From the NCBI GenBank assembly GCA_021775955.1, contig JAJFGU010000022.1, forward strand, positions 124,001 to 188,000: DNA of 64,000 nt, given 5' to 3'. Position numbers and translations under genes: made by a program. Position 1 is the first letter of the stretch; every line of letters starts with the position of its first letter. The stretch comes from Alphaproteobacteria bacterium. Lineage in GTDB: Bacteria > Pseudomonadota > Alphaproteobacteria > Micavibrionales > Micavibrionaceae. The notes beneath the pieces were generated by a model. It ran no database searches and was not told the DNA's origin. It worked only from the letters and a program-made list of their open reading frames with translations. This document shows positions 53,173 to 62,012 of this stretch, one piece after another.

Positions 53173-53417
53173 GTGCGTAATTCATTGAAAAAATCGATAT
53201 ATAGCGATAAACACACCAAACTATGCGAACTTCTTACCGAAGGGCATAAAAGGGCCGGTCTTACCCAACAAGAGCTAGCCAAGAAAATTGGCAAGCATCA
53301 ATCATTCATAGCGAAATATGAGGGCGGAGAGAGAGAAGGCTCGACTTGATAGAGCTTATCGAGATATCAGGCAAGGTTGATTTAAGCCTTACCTCTTTAA
53401 TAAAGAAGCTATCCTGA
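53173..53417 (+). pseudogene. XRE-type regulator interrupted by a frameshift at a (GA)5 tract
   Basis: The frame from GTG 53173 (adjacent to the HNH stop) reads RAGLTQQELAKKIGKHQSFI then AKYEGGEREGST and stops at 53349. Removing one GA unit from the (GA)5 tract at 53327-53336 restores KYEGGERRLDLIELIEISG and a frame to 53417, the normal XRE continuation. So it is a one-dinucleotide slip in an otherwise intact 80-residue regulator: either a decayed gene or a phase-variable one. Confidence 0.75.
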
Positions 53418-53422
53418 ATTAC

Positions 53423-53479
53423 CCATAAAATTGTGTAATAATACGCCGTACGAAAAAATAACACGTAGTATGAAAAAAT
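53423..53479. repeat. Copy 2 of the 37-bp direct repeat with an added 20-bp tandem unit
   Basis: CCATAAAATTGTGT at 53423-53436 is identical to 48186-48199; the following half is diverged. 53440-53459 and 53460-53479 are two 20-bp tandem units (both ending in GAAAAAAT). It lies 6 bp after the restored XRE stop. Confidence 0.5.
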
Positions 53480-53529
53480 CCTGAATTTACGCTTCATACT
53501 GCTACATTGAACAGTCATGAAAGAAATGC

Positions 53530-53559
53530 TTGATTTATACGAGCTTAAACCATTATAAA
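53530..53559 (+). promoter_or_regulatory. Promoter of tRNA-Glu
   Basis: TTGATT at 53530-53535, an 18-bp spacer, TATAAA at 53554-53559. A start near 53566 would lie about 22 nt before the tRNA. Confidence 0.55.
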
Positions 53560-53587
53560 ACACTGTCTTTTCGACAATTTCTAGTGC

Positions 53588-53663
53588 GTCCCGTTCGTCT
53601 AGAGGCCTAGGACACCGCCCTTTCACGGCGGCAACACGGGTTCGAATCCCGTACGGGACGCCA
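53588..53663 (+). tRNA. tRNA-Glu (anticodon TTC)
   Basis: Acceptor arms GTCCCGT (53588-53594) and ACGGGAC (53653-53659), discriminator G and encoded CCA. The anticodon stem-loop CCGCCCTTTCACGGCGG carries TTC, and the T-arm is CGGGTTCGAATCCCG. Confidence 0.96.
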
Positions 53664-53668
53664 TTTAC

Positions 53669-53688
53669 AGCCCATTTTGGGGCTTTTT
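53669..53688 (+). terminator. Rho-independent terminator of tRNA-Glu
   Basis: AGCCC (53669-53673), a 6-nt loop, GGGCT (53680-53684), then a T run. Confidence 0.7.
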
Positions 53689-53737
53689 ATTTATCCAAAA
53701 CTTTCTTTGATTATGATTTCAAAGGTTTACCGCTCCA

Positions 53738-53756
53738 GTTCGAATCCCACACGCCA
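53738..53756 (+). other. tRNA 3'-end remnant (possible attachment-site scar)
   Basis: GTTCGAATCCC followed by ACACGCCA repeats the T-loop and 3' end of the tRNA-Glu just upstream, with a five-base deletion in the stem. There is no tRNA body in front of it. Such scars form when an element integrates at a tRNA 3' end. Confidence 0.4.
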
Positions 53757-53828
53757 CAAGCCGTTTATAGAGCCAATTTCTTTGTTAAGCTGAGGCTTTC
53801 AAACCTTAATAAAGAAAAGGAGTCTATT

Positions 53829-54027
53829 ATGACCCAACAATACACCTATGGCCGTATTTTGCGGCTTCCTGAAGTGCTTAAGCGTACAGGCATGGCCCGA
53901 AGGCTCTATATACCTGTGGATTGAGGAAGGACGCTTCCCACAACAGGTCTCACTAGGGGCCAGATCTGTGGGCTGGCTGGAGAGTGGATCAGCGTCAAGT
54001 GGCCTAAAGGCAATGAGCAAGGGCTAA
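53829..54027 (+). pseudogene. AlpA-family (excisionase-like) phage regulator, frameshifted
   Basis: It starts at an ATG with AAGGAG upstream: YGRILRLPEVLKRTGMAR, then a stop at about codon 32. Shifting by one base gives SIYLWIEEGRFPQQVSLGAR then SVGWLE, the rest of an AlpA winged-helix protein. A second shift appears after WLES. AlpA regulators control excision of integrated elements next to tRNA genes. Confidence 0.75.
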
Positions 54028-54125
54028 GGGCTAAAAAATCCCTGGTCCTTGCTCTTTCCTCAATCATCTAAGGCACAACAGACATTTTACTTCGCATCAG
54101 AATATAGAGAAATTTTATCGCCAGA

Positions 54126-54956
54126 CTACGCACACAGCCACTTTTTGTATTCACCCACATTTTGGAAGCTCCGGAAGGGTTCATGCAAGGTGTACTCTAG
54201 CTTTCCACCATTTAACTCTAAGTTCGAAAACACGAAAGCTATAAGGGAGCGTTTTACTGGGGTTTTCGAACTCTCGAATATCTTAGGGGCTTTAGAAGCT
54301 AAAGAAACCAACGCTGTGAGGGCACTCTTGAACTCCTCATCCCCCCCCTGATGTTCTTCCTGCCGCGTTGAAATCTCTTTCCGTCTGGCTTGTAGCTGAG
54401 AGAATTTACGATCATAGGCATTTTTGTCTATGGTTTCACCAATCAAAAGGTCTGTAAGCCTATCTAGCTGAGCATTAACTTGCTCCATTTCTGCGTTAAG
54501 AGCGTTGGCACTATCATGGTGATATTGCTTTTCAGCCTCATGCAGTTTGTTGATATGGTCAATGATCCTAGGCAAGAATGCAGGGGGAAGTTGGGTAGAG
54601 GAAAACACAGCTTCTACCTGTTCCAAAATATCACGCTCTTTGATCCATAGCTTGCGATTTGGAGACTGAGGATCACGGCAAATCAGGTAAACATACTTCC
54701 CCTTCTTGATGTCGCGGGTCACTTGTCTGCCAGAGGTGGCGCATTTAATCAGTCCTCGGAATAGGTAAGGATATTTAGTCTCTTTAACAGCCTGCTTTCT
54801 TCCCCTGTTTGTACGCACGTCCTGATACATATCGAAGATAGCTTTGGCTATGAGGGGGTCGTATTTGTTGCGTAATAATACGCAGTACGGAAATACAGGC
54901 ACACAATAAATATTGTTTTGCTCAGATGCGTTTTGAATACTACCGGATCCATGCAC
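54126..54956 (-). pseudogene. C-terminal fragment of a large serine recombinase
   Basis: The 276-aa frame keeps the zinc-ribbon domain (FRGLIKCATSGRQVTRDIKKG then KYVYLICRD; the first cysteine pair is reduced to one Cys), a long coiled coil (about 125-215), and the C-terminal beta region ending EYKKWLCA. The catalytic resolvase domain and most of the Recombinase domain are missing. The first about 25 residues look like out-of-frame sequence. With the AlpA pseudogene and tRNA-Glu it marks a dead integrated element. Confidence 0.75.
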
Positions 54957-55213
54957 CCAAATCGCTATGGCAAAAGCGCTATAAGTAACCGAATGTTGTC
55001 TGTAACAGTCTGTTTTAATTGCAACTTCTTATTTTAAGCTCCGGTTTGTACCTCGTTCTGTACCCTAAACACTTATCACTAAGAAATTACAAGAATCCCT
55101 TTGGCTTTCAATAATAATACCCTGATTCTATTAACCTTTGCTTTAGGGCTTTCGCGGTAAAATGAATACATAGGTGTGCTAAAAGGCGCATTTTGCGAAA
55201 AGAGGGATGTGGG

Positions 55214-58138
55214 ATGAAGAAACTCATGAGGTCGCTGGAAAAGCGTCTGATGTTAGATGCATCAATTACCGCTATCGGCGGGAACGTCCTGTGGCTTGAT
55301 GGAGCCGATCAATCAACAGTGTTAGATGCAGAAGGCGATGATGCCAATTCCGGCGGCGCGTTTAGCGGTGTGGTTGGAACATGGCAGGATAAATCCGGCA
55401 ATAACAACCACCTCTCTCACGCAACGCCCTCAAGACAACCCAGCTACAATGCCGGCGCACAAAACGGCAATGGTACGATTACATTTGATGGCGGGGATGG
55501 ACTCTTTGCAACAGATGCGAACGTTCCAACACTCGATCTTGCTACAAACGGATTCACAATGTTTGCCGTGATTGACCCTGCAACATTAGGTGGCAATCGC
55601 ATTATTATCAACAAAGAAGGCTCCTACGAAATTGGCATTAATGGCGGAAAAGTACAGGCCGCCATTAACACAACAAATGGCGGAAACTGGGCCTGGGGTG
55701 GCACAATAAACACAACAGCCAATTGGCACGTCACAGGGTTTGAACATGCCGATACAACATGGCGCTTTCACGAAGATGGGAATTTAACCCAGGAAATTGC
55801 ACCCGCAGCCGGTGAAGTCGGCAATATTGTGCCCACAAACAACGTATTTTCAGTCGGTGGCCGCGGTAATGCTGCGCCAACTGGAAGCTTTTTCTCCGGT
55901 GACATGGCCGAAGTTATTCTATTCAACCGTGAACTCACAGCAGATGAATATCACGATGTTGAGAATTACCTGGCCAATAAATGGGGCATTGGCGTTGCCA
56001 ATGCAGCGCCGACGGAAGTCACAAATAGTGAAGTTTTTTTCAACAACACCGGGACTATCACACTGGACACTTCAATGTTGTCTTATACCGATACGGATAA
56101 CACAGATTCTTTGCTGAGCTATGAAGTTACGACATTGGCAGGTCCAGGAGTTTTGAAGCTGAGTGGTGCTGCCATGAATGTGAACGACACCTTCACGCAG
56201 CAGGATATCATCAGTGGCAATGTAACTTATGATTACGCGACCAGCATCACTGGTACAGATAGCTTCCAATTTACAGTCACAGACCGCCTGGCAACTACAG
56301 CCGCGCAAACTTTTAATTTTGATATTGCCGCAACTGAAACAACAAATAATCCGGTAACGCTTAACGAAGGTGCCAGCAGCAATATCATCAATACTGATCT
56401 GGCTTATACCGATAACGGTTCTCTAGGCATGCGTGAGACGCTCACAATTGACTCTTCTTTGACTGCATCTGATTTAACTGATTTCACATTGCTTCTGACT
56501 GAGGCCAATATGTCGGCCAATTTCTGGGCCAATGTGAACGCCGACGGTTCGGATATTTATGTGACGCTGGCGGATGGTGTGACCAAGTTAAACCGGGAAC
56601 TGGTGAGCTTTGACGGGGTTGGCCAAACTATGGAGCTACATATCAAGGTTCCAACAATCTCCTCAACGGTGGATACGGATCTTTATCTTTATTTTGGTAG
56701 CTCGACGACAGAAAGCAATAGCGCCGCAACATGGGATGCCAATACGCAAATGGTGCAGCATTTTGAGGAAACTACAGGCACGGCAACAGACAGCACAGCC
56801 AATGGTCTTGATGGCACGGTAACAGCAGGATCTTACGGTGGTGCTGGGCAAATAGGTGATGGTGCTTCTTTTCAGGCTGGGCGCAATCTTACTGTTAATC
56901 AGGCCCTGGATACATCCAACACTTTCACGATAGATTTTTGGGCCGATTATACTGCAACCGGCACATGGCAGACGGTATATTTTCAGAATGATGGTACAAC
57001 TGCCTGGAATGAGTTGCTGACGATTAATGCGGCGACTGAGCAATTTACACTTTGGACAAAAACAGGTGGTACGGGTGTTGCTTTAGGTATGCAAGCCGAT
57101 TATGTCGGCTGGCACAAATACACCTTTGCCTATGACGGCGCCAATCTGGATATGTACAAAGATGGCGGGCTGGTGAATTCTATTGTCTATAACTGGTCGT
57201 CGACACCAGCTAACTTCATGGCGGGCCAACGTACAGACAGCAATCAGCCGGCCGATGCGTTTTATGATGAATACACGTTCGATACAACGGAGCGTTCTGC
57301 GGACTGGATTGCAGCTGAATATGCCATGCAAAACACACCCGCAGCATTCTACTCTCTTGGTATTACTGAGGCCCTTCCAACAACACTAACTTATACGCTG
57401 ACCGATATACCGGATTTTGGTGTGTTGAAGTTGAGCGGCGTTAATTTAAACCTCAACGATACATTCACGCAGAATGATATCGATGCGGGGTTCGTGAGCT
57501 ATGATCATGATGACAGCGATACCATTGCAGATAGTTTTGATTTCATGCTGAGCAGCTCTCTTGGTAATTCTATGCCCTCTGACCGGACATTCACGTTCAA
57601 TGTCACGCCGGTCAATGATGCGCCTGTCGTTAATACACCGGACTCTTCTGATGGTAGCGAAAGCGGAGGCGAAAACAGCAGCAATTCCAGCACGAATAGC
57701 GCCAGTAACGATAGAGCGCGCACAGGATTTGGCCGGGATAGCGGCGGCGTGGCAACAGGCGAGATTATCCGTTCTTTCCTGACAGAGTCAGGCTCATCAG
57801 CCTTCTATGGCGGCGGCCTGCCGGAAATTGTCCGCGAAAACAGCACGTTTGAGATCAGTCACATTCTCGAAGATATTGATCGCTCTCACAATAATCAGGA
57901 CCAAACTGTACAAAATATTGTTGAGCGCGGCCTAAATGAAGATGAGCGCAATGAGGAAGAACCAGCTTGGCTGGTAGCCCTGAATAGCCCCAATTCTATG
58001 GACTTTGGTCTGGATGTCCCTACTGAAGGCGAAGTTATTCCGGACTCTGAAGCCATGGCCGTGGATCTGGAAGATCAAATTCTACAAAATCTAGGCACTT
58101 TCGATCAGAATCTACAGGATTTAATGGACGCGCTCTAA
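55214..58138 (+). CDS. LEPR-XLL-like surface/secreted protein with LamG-like, DUF2341-like and cadherin-like repeats
   Basis: It is 974 aa from the ATG at 55214 (AGAGGG 7 nt upstream). The N-terminus MKKLMRSLEKRLMLDASI matches the LEPR-XLL motif (S-L-E-x-R-x-x-L-D-A) found at the start of large exported adhesin-like proteins; there is no classical signal peptide. Next: a LamG/concanavalin-like domain (about 25-265, WLDGADQSTVLDAEGDDANS), a CSPG/cadherin-like repeat (about 265-385, GVLKLSGAAMNVNDTFTQQD), a DUF2341-like domain (about 410-500), a second LamG (about 515-730), a second CSPG-like repeat (about 735-815, GVLKLSGVNLNLNDTFTQND), and an acidic C-terminal tail. No RTX repeats. It is followed by the export genes and is very probably their substrate. 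Confidence 0.8.
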   Translation: MKKLMRSLEKRLMLDASITAIGGNVLWLDGADQSTVLDAEGDDANSGGAFSGVVGTWQDKSGNNNHLSHATPSRQPSYNAGAQNGNGTITFDGGDGLFATDANVPTLDLATNGFTMFAVIDPATLGGNRIIINKEGSYEIGINGGKVQAAINTTNGGNWAWGGTINTTANWHVTGFEHADTTWRFHEDGNLTQEIAPAAGEVGNIVPTNNVFSVGGRGNAAPTGSFFSGDMAEVILFNRELTADEYHDVENYLANKWGIGVANAAPTEVTNSEVFFNNTGTITLDTSMLSYTDTDNTDSLLSYEVTTLAGPGVLKLSGAAMNVNDTFTQQDIISGNVTYDYATSITGTDSFQFTVTDRLATTAAQTFNFDIAATETTNNPVTLNEGASSNIINTDLAYTDNGSLGMRETLTIDSSLTASDLTDFTLLLTEANMSANFWANVNADGSDIYVTLADGVTKLNRELVSFDGVGQTMELHIKVPTISSTVDTDLYLYFGSSTTESNSAATWDANTQMVQHFEETTGTATDSTANGLDGTVTAGSYGGAGQIGDGASFQAGRNLTVNQALDTSNTFTIDFWADYTATGTWQTVYFQNDGTTAWNELLTINAATEQFTLWTKTGGTGVALGMQADYVGWHKYTFAYDGANLDMYKDGGLVNSIVYNWSSTPANFMAGQRTDSNQPADAFYDEYTFDTTERSADWIAAEYAMQNTPAAFYSLGITEALPTTLTYTLTDIPDFGVLKLSGVNLNLNDTFTQNDIDAGFVSYDHDDSDTIADSFDFMLSSSLGNSMPSDRTFTFNVTPVNDAPVVNTPDSSDGSESGGENSSNSSTNSASNDRARTGFGRDSGGVATGEIIRSFLTESGSSAFYGGGLPEIVRENSTFEISHILEDIDRSHNNQDQTVQNIVERGLNEDERNEEEPAWLVALNSPNSMDFGLDVPTEGEVIPDSEAMAVDLEDQILQNLGTFDQNLQDLMDAL

Positions 58139-58184
58139 AACAGCTAACACTTTAACTTTCCAAAATACTCAGGTATTCTTATCA

Positions 58185-59882
58185 ATGGGGAATTTTATTC
58201 CTGCCCCATTCATATTATCTATCTGTAAACCATTGTTTATTCTACGTTTTAAATCCATAGCCGCGGTTTCCGGGCTTGTTATTATTCTATTTCTCTCTGG
58301 TTGTTCCAACTGGGGTGGGGGTCCTGTAACCTTTGACGAGCAGTTTAAATTGCTGCAGGAGGACATCAAAGCCCTTTTCAGCGGTGAAAATCAAATTGAT
58401 AAACCACTGACCCTCTACGAAGCCATGGCCCGCGGGATTAAATATAACCTTGATCACCGCCTGGTCGCGATGGAAGAGGTAATCGCCTCTGATGAAATCG
58501 CCTTAACGGCAACCGGGATACTACCCTCCTTAACGGCCGAAGGACGCTATGTCGGCCGCAACCGTGAAAGTGCTTCATCCAGCCGCTCGGTTCTGTCCGG
58601 CACACAATCGCTCGAGCCATCCATCTCAACAGAGACACACCGCAGAACCGCATCTCTTGATGCCAGCTGGAATACCCTTGATGCAGGACTGGCTTTTATC
58701 CGCACCAAACAAAGCAGCGACGAAGCGCAGATTGCTATAGAGCGCCGGCGCAAGGTCATTCACAACATCATTCAGGATGTCCGTTTTGCCTATTGGCAGG
58801 CCGCCAGCGCTCAAATGCTCTCCAGTGAAATTGACCGGTTGCTGACCAGCGGCGCTGAGGCGGTAGAGCGTATCAAAACAGCGGAAACAGAAGGATTAGA
58901 AGCTCCAGGAACGGCCCTGCGCTCACAATCAAGACTGCTTGAAGCTATGCACGAGCTTATGGTTCTTCGCTCTCAGCTGTCCTTTGCTAAAACCGAGCTC
59001 ACCAGCCTTCTCAACCTGCCGCAATCAGCCGAGTACACGCTGGATATCAACAAAGACAGCTGGATCGATGAGACACAAATCCCGGAGATAGAAAGCACAG
59101 ATAAAGAGCTCGAGCGCATTGCCCTGATTATCCGCCCGGAAATGCGTGAAGAAGTTGTTATGGCCCGTTTTGCCGCCAACCACATCCGCGAAACCGTGTT
59201 TGAAACTTTCCCGGGGCTTGAGCTGCTCGTGGGCCGCAACCATGACAGCAACAAATTCCTGGAAGAAGGAAAATGGAACAGCTTTTCCCTCAGCTTCACC
59301 CAAAACCTGATCAAGGTCTTTACCCTACCCGCGCGCTTTCATCAGGCAGAGAACAGGCAAAAGCTTTCAACCCTGAAACGTCAGGCCCTGGCAGCGGCGA
59401 TTATGACTCAGGTTCATGTCGCCAAAATTCGCTATGATCTAGCAGAAGAGCGCTACGGCGTTATGCAGGAACTCCACGCCGTGAATAAGCGCATGGTTGA
59501 TCTTGCCCACTCGGAAAAAATTGCTGAAACACTCAATGAAGCCGAGCTCGTTGAGGCGGAAATGGATCATCTCCTCACGACCATCCGCATGCATTTGTCC
59601 TATGCTGAGCTACAAAATGCTTATGGCCGCCTCGTTAACACGCTGGGCATAGACCCGTTGCCCGAAACCGTTGAAAATATCAGCACGCCGGATCTTGCCC
59701 GGATGATAGAAAAACGCTTTGCCACGTTACACGAAAGCACGCTTCAGGATTACTCAACAATCATTCACGAAACCGGGCAAGGCTGTTCTAAGGAAAGCGT
59801 TGGTAAAACCCTTCGCTTGAATACAGCGTTCAGCACAAACTCAACCTTCAAATCTGAATTAATTCTCTCATTGGACGAATGA
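58185..59882 (+). CDS. TolC-like outer-membrane efflux lipoprotein
   Basis: It is 565 aa. A lipobox (FLSGC, Cys40) makes it a lipoprotein, as in the NodT/OprM branch. Two OEP-type helical repeats follow (about 80-290 and 300-510), with long Ala/Leu/Glu helices and LTLYEAMARGIKYNLDHRL at the first repeat. Such proteins form the trimeric outer-membrane exit duct. The last about 50 residues are a non-family extension. The stop overlaps the next start (ATGA), coupling it to the adaptor gene. Confidence 0.88.
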   Translation: MGNFIPAPFILSICKPLFILRFKSIAAVSGLVIILFLSGCSNWGGGPVTFDEQFKLLQEDIKALFSGENQIDKPLTLYEAMARGIKYNLDHRLVAMEEVIASDEIALTATGILPSLTAEGRYVGRNRESASSSRSVLSGTQSLEPSISTETHRRTASLDASWNTLDAGLAFIRTKQSSDEAQIAIERRRKVIHNIIQDVRFAYWQAASAQMLSSEIDRLLTSGAEAVERIKTAETEGLEAPGTALRSQSRLLEAMHELMVLRSQLSFAKTELTSLLNLPQSAEYTLDINKDSWIDETQIPEIESTDKELERIALIIRPEMREEVVMARFAANHIRETVFETFPGLELLVGRNHDSNKFLEEGKWNSFSLSFTQNLIKVFTLPARFHQAENRQKLSTLKRQALAAAIMTQVHVAKIRYDLAEERYGVMQELHAVNKRMVDLAHSEKIAETLNEAELVEAEMDHLLTTIRMHLSYAELQNAYGRLVNTLGIDPLPETVENISTPDLARMIEKRFATLHESTLQDYSTIIHETGQGCSKESVGKTLRLNTAFSTNSTFKSELILSLDE

Positions 59883-60643
59883 TGGTAGACTACCGTATGC
59901 GCCTTATTTTTGTATTCGTTTTACTCATTGGGCTATGGCCCGCGCCTTCTGTGGCTCAAAGCATACAGACCGTCCTGGTTGCAAAGCAAGAGGCCACGCT
60001 CGCCAGCACCATGGGTGGGCAAATCATTCAGTTCGATTTTTACAATGGCGATCACTTCTCTGAAGGCAATGTTCTGGTCGGTTTTGATTGCCGAATCGTC
60101 GAAGCGCAATATGCCAGCACAGCAGCGCGCCTGGAGGCTGCGCGAGCAACTTTAAAGGCCCGCAAAAAGCTCAAAGAATTAAAATCCGTCTCCAATCTTG
60201 ACTACGCGATTGCCGTATCCGAAGCCAAACAAGCTGCTGCCGAAACAAGTGAGCGCAAGGTTCAAAAGGAGCTATGTAAGATTAAAGCTCCCTATGATGG
60301 CCGTATTACCCGCAGAGATACCAATCTGCACGAAACCGTTGAGCCCGGCCAGCCGCTTCTTAAAATTGCTTCTCTGGATAAACTACAGGCACAATTGCTT
60401 GTGCCTTCGAACTGGCTGAGTTGGGTTAAAACCGGGACGCCACTCAAAATCACAATCGATGAAAATGACAAAACATACCCGGCGCATATTGTCCGTATTG
60501 GTGGTGAGGTTGACCCGGTCAGTCAGTCTATTGCGCTGGTCGCAGAGTTTGATAAACGCGAAGACGACACGCTGCCCGGGATGAGCGGCACAGCGCATTT
60601 CAACGCGTCGGAACAAGCGCCGACAAAGGACAAGCATGAGTAA
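59879..60643 (+). CDS. Periplasmic adaptor (HlyD/RND membrane-fusion type), short form
   Basis: It is 254 aa with a signal peptide (cleavage near PSVAQS), so it is periplasmic and lacks an N-terminal membrane anchor. A lipoyl/barrel-sandwich half (GGQIIQFDFYNGDHFSEGNVLVGFD), a short coiled hairpin (about 80-125), the second half (KIKAPYDGRITRRDTNLHETVEPG), and a beta-barrel follow. ATGs at 59879, 59882 and 59897 are all possible. It overlaps tolC-like by 4 nt and the next gene by 8 nt. It presumably bridges the duct and an inner-membrane component. Confidence 0.85.
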   Translation: MMVDYRMRLIFVFVLLIGLWPAPSVAQSIQTVLVAKQEATLASTMGGQIIQFDFYNGDHFSEGNVLVGFDCRIVEAQYASTAARLEAARATLKARKKLKELKSVSNLDYAIAVSEAKQAAAETSERKVQKELCKIKAPYDGRITRRDTNLHETVEPGQPLLKIASLDKLQAQLLVPSNWLSWVKTGTPLKITIDENDKTYPAHIVRIGGEVDPVSQSIALVAEFDKREDDTLPGMSGTAHFNASEQAPTKDKHE

Positions 60644-62009
60644 ACCCGCCGCAGCTAAGACAAATGCGCCACCAAGCGGCAAACTTGTCACGCTCAGCAC
60701 CCTTCTCCTTCTTGAACAAGACGCAAGACAGCGGCTCAGCAAGCCTGAGCTTGGCTTCATGATGGTCAATGAAACGCACAGATTGTTGCCTTATCGGCAA
60801 TGCATCTTCTGGCATGGCGGTGATACACAAAACATAACCATTAAGGCCGCCTCCGGGCTTTCAACCATAGATACCGACTCTCCCTACCTCATCTGGTTAA
60901 AACGGACGATCAAAAACCTACCGCCCTCCGAAGAAACTATTCAGGTGATCACAGCGAATGATCTAGATAAAGACGAACATAAAGACTGGAGCGAATGGGT
61001 CTCAGCCCATGTCGCGGTTATAAAACTGCGAAAGCCGGAAGGGCAGGTTCTCGGCGGTCTTTGGATGGATCGGGATACGCCCTTTACCCCCGCAGAAATC
61101 AAGCTGCTTGAACAACTCGCTGATGCGTATGCTCATGCCTGGGATCGGTTGACACGTGAACACCTACCATGGACTGAAAAACTGCGCGCTTTGCTACGGA
61201 TGAAAAAGTCTCGATTGATTGTACTGGGCGTTATGTTTGCTGCGCTTCTTTTCCCGGTTCGCCTGTCCGTCAATGCGCCAATGGAGGTCGTTGCGCGTGA
61301 CCCCTTTATTGTCAGCGCCCCTTTGGATGGTGCAATCAAGGATGTAGCCGTTCGACCCAATGCGCTCGTAAAAAAAGGCGATATCCTCTTCACCATGGAT
61401 GATACAGCGCTCAAAAATCAGGTTGAAATCTCACGCAAAGCTTTTGATATCGCGCGCGCCACCTATTCCAAAGTATCGCGCGAAGCCTTCAGTGATCAGG
61501 GTAGCAAGACAGAGCTCGCCGTTCTTAAAGCCGAGTCCGAAGCTAAAAAAGCAGATCTGGACTATGCGCAAGACTTGCTCAAAAAGACCGATATACTGGC
61601 CAGTCGTGACGGCGTTGCAGTTTTCACAGACCCTAATTCCTTACGCGGTATGCCCGTACAAACCGGCACACGAGTGATGATCATTGCCGAGCCAAGCGAT
61701 ACAGAAATTCTGGTGCGCGTCCCGGCCAAAGCCATGCTTCTGGTGAACAAAGAAAAACCGGCACGTATCTTTCTCAATGTTGCACCGCTCAGCAGCATAA
61801 AAGCCACCGTCACAACTGTAAGTTATGAAGCCACGCCGGACCCAGATGGTTTGCTGACGTATAAAATTAAAGCCGCCTTACGAGATGAAGATAGCAAGCC
61901 GCGTATAGGCTTGAAAGGCACAGCCAAAATTTACGGAGGTCGCAGCATTCTTATCTACCAAATACTACGCCGTCCTCTTGTAACCCTGCGCAGCATGCTC
62001 GGGGTGTAG
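60636..62009 (+). CDS. GAF domain fused to a membrane-anchored HlyD-like adaptor
   Basis: It is 457 aa. A cytoplasmic GAF-like domain (about 20-170, with NETHRLLPYRQCIFW and a final GGLWMDRDTPFTPAEIKLLEQLA) precedes one membrane helix (about 193-207, LIVLGVMFAALLFPV). A periplasmic adaptor follows: barrel-sandwich half (ISAPLDGAIKD-like, PNALVKKGDILFTMDD), a coiled hairpin (about 255-310), second half (LASRDGVAVFTDPNSLRG), and a beta-barrel. GAF domains bind small ligands or dimerise, so export could be gated by a cytoplasmic signal. The overlap with both neighbours indicates one operon. Confidence 0.85.
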   Translation: MSKPAAAKTNAPPSGKLVTLSTLLLLEQDARQRLSKPELGFMMVNETHRLLPYRQCIFWHGGDTQNITIKAASGLSTIDTDSPYLIWLKRTIKNLPPSEETIQVITANDLDKDEHKDWSEWVSAHVAVIKLRKPEGQVLGGLWMDRDTPFTPAEIKLLEQLADAYAHAWDRLTREHLPWTEKLRALLRMKKSRLIVLGVMFAALLFPVRLSVNAPMEVVARDPFIVSAPLDGAIKDVAVRPNALVKKGDILFTMDDTALKNQVEISRKAFDIARATYSKVSREAFSDQGSKTELAVLKAESEAKKADLDYAQDLLKKTDILASRDGVAVFTDPNSLRGMPVQTGTRVMIIAEPSDTEILVRVPAKAMLLVNKEKPARIFLNVAPLSSIKATVTTVSYEATPDPDGLLTYKIKAALRDEDSKPRIGLKGTAKIYGGRSILIYQILRRPLVTLRSMLGV

Positions 62010-62012
62010 TCC

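Noticed and set aside
53306-53626. 106-codon frame on the minus strand
   Set aside because: Overlaps the XRE remnant and tRNA-Glu on the opposite strand; no supporting features.
55214-58138. RTX adhesin
   Set aside because: No GGxGxDxxx nonapeptide repeats; calcium-binding repeats of that type are absent.
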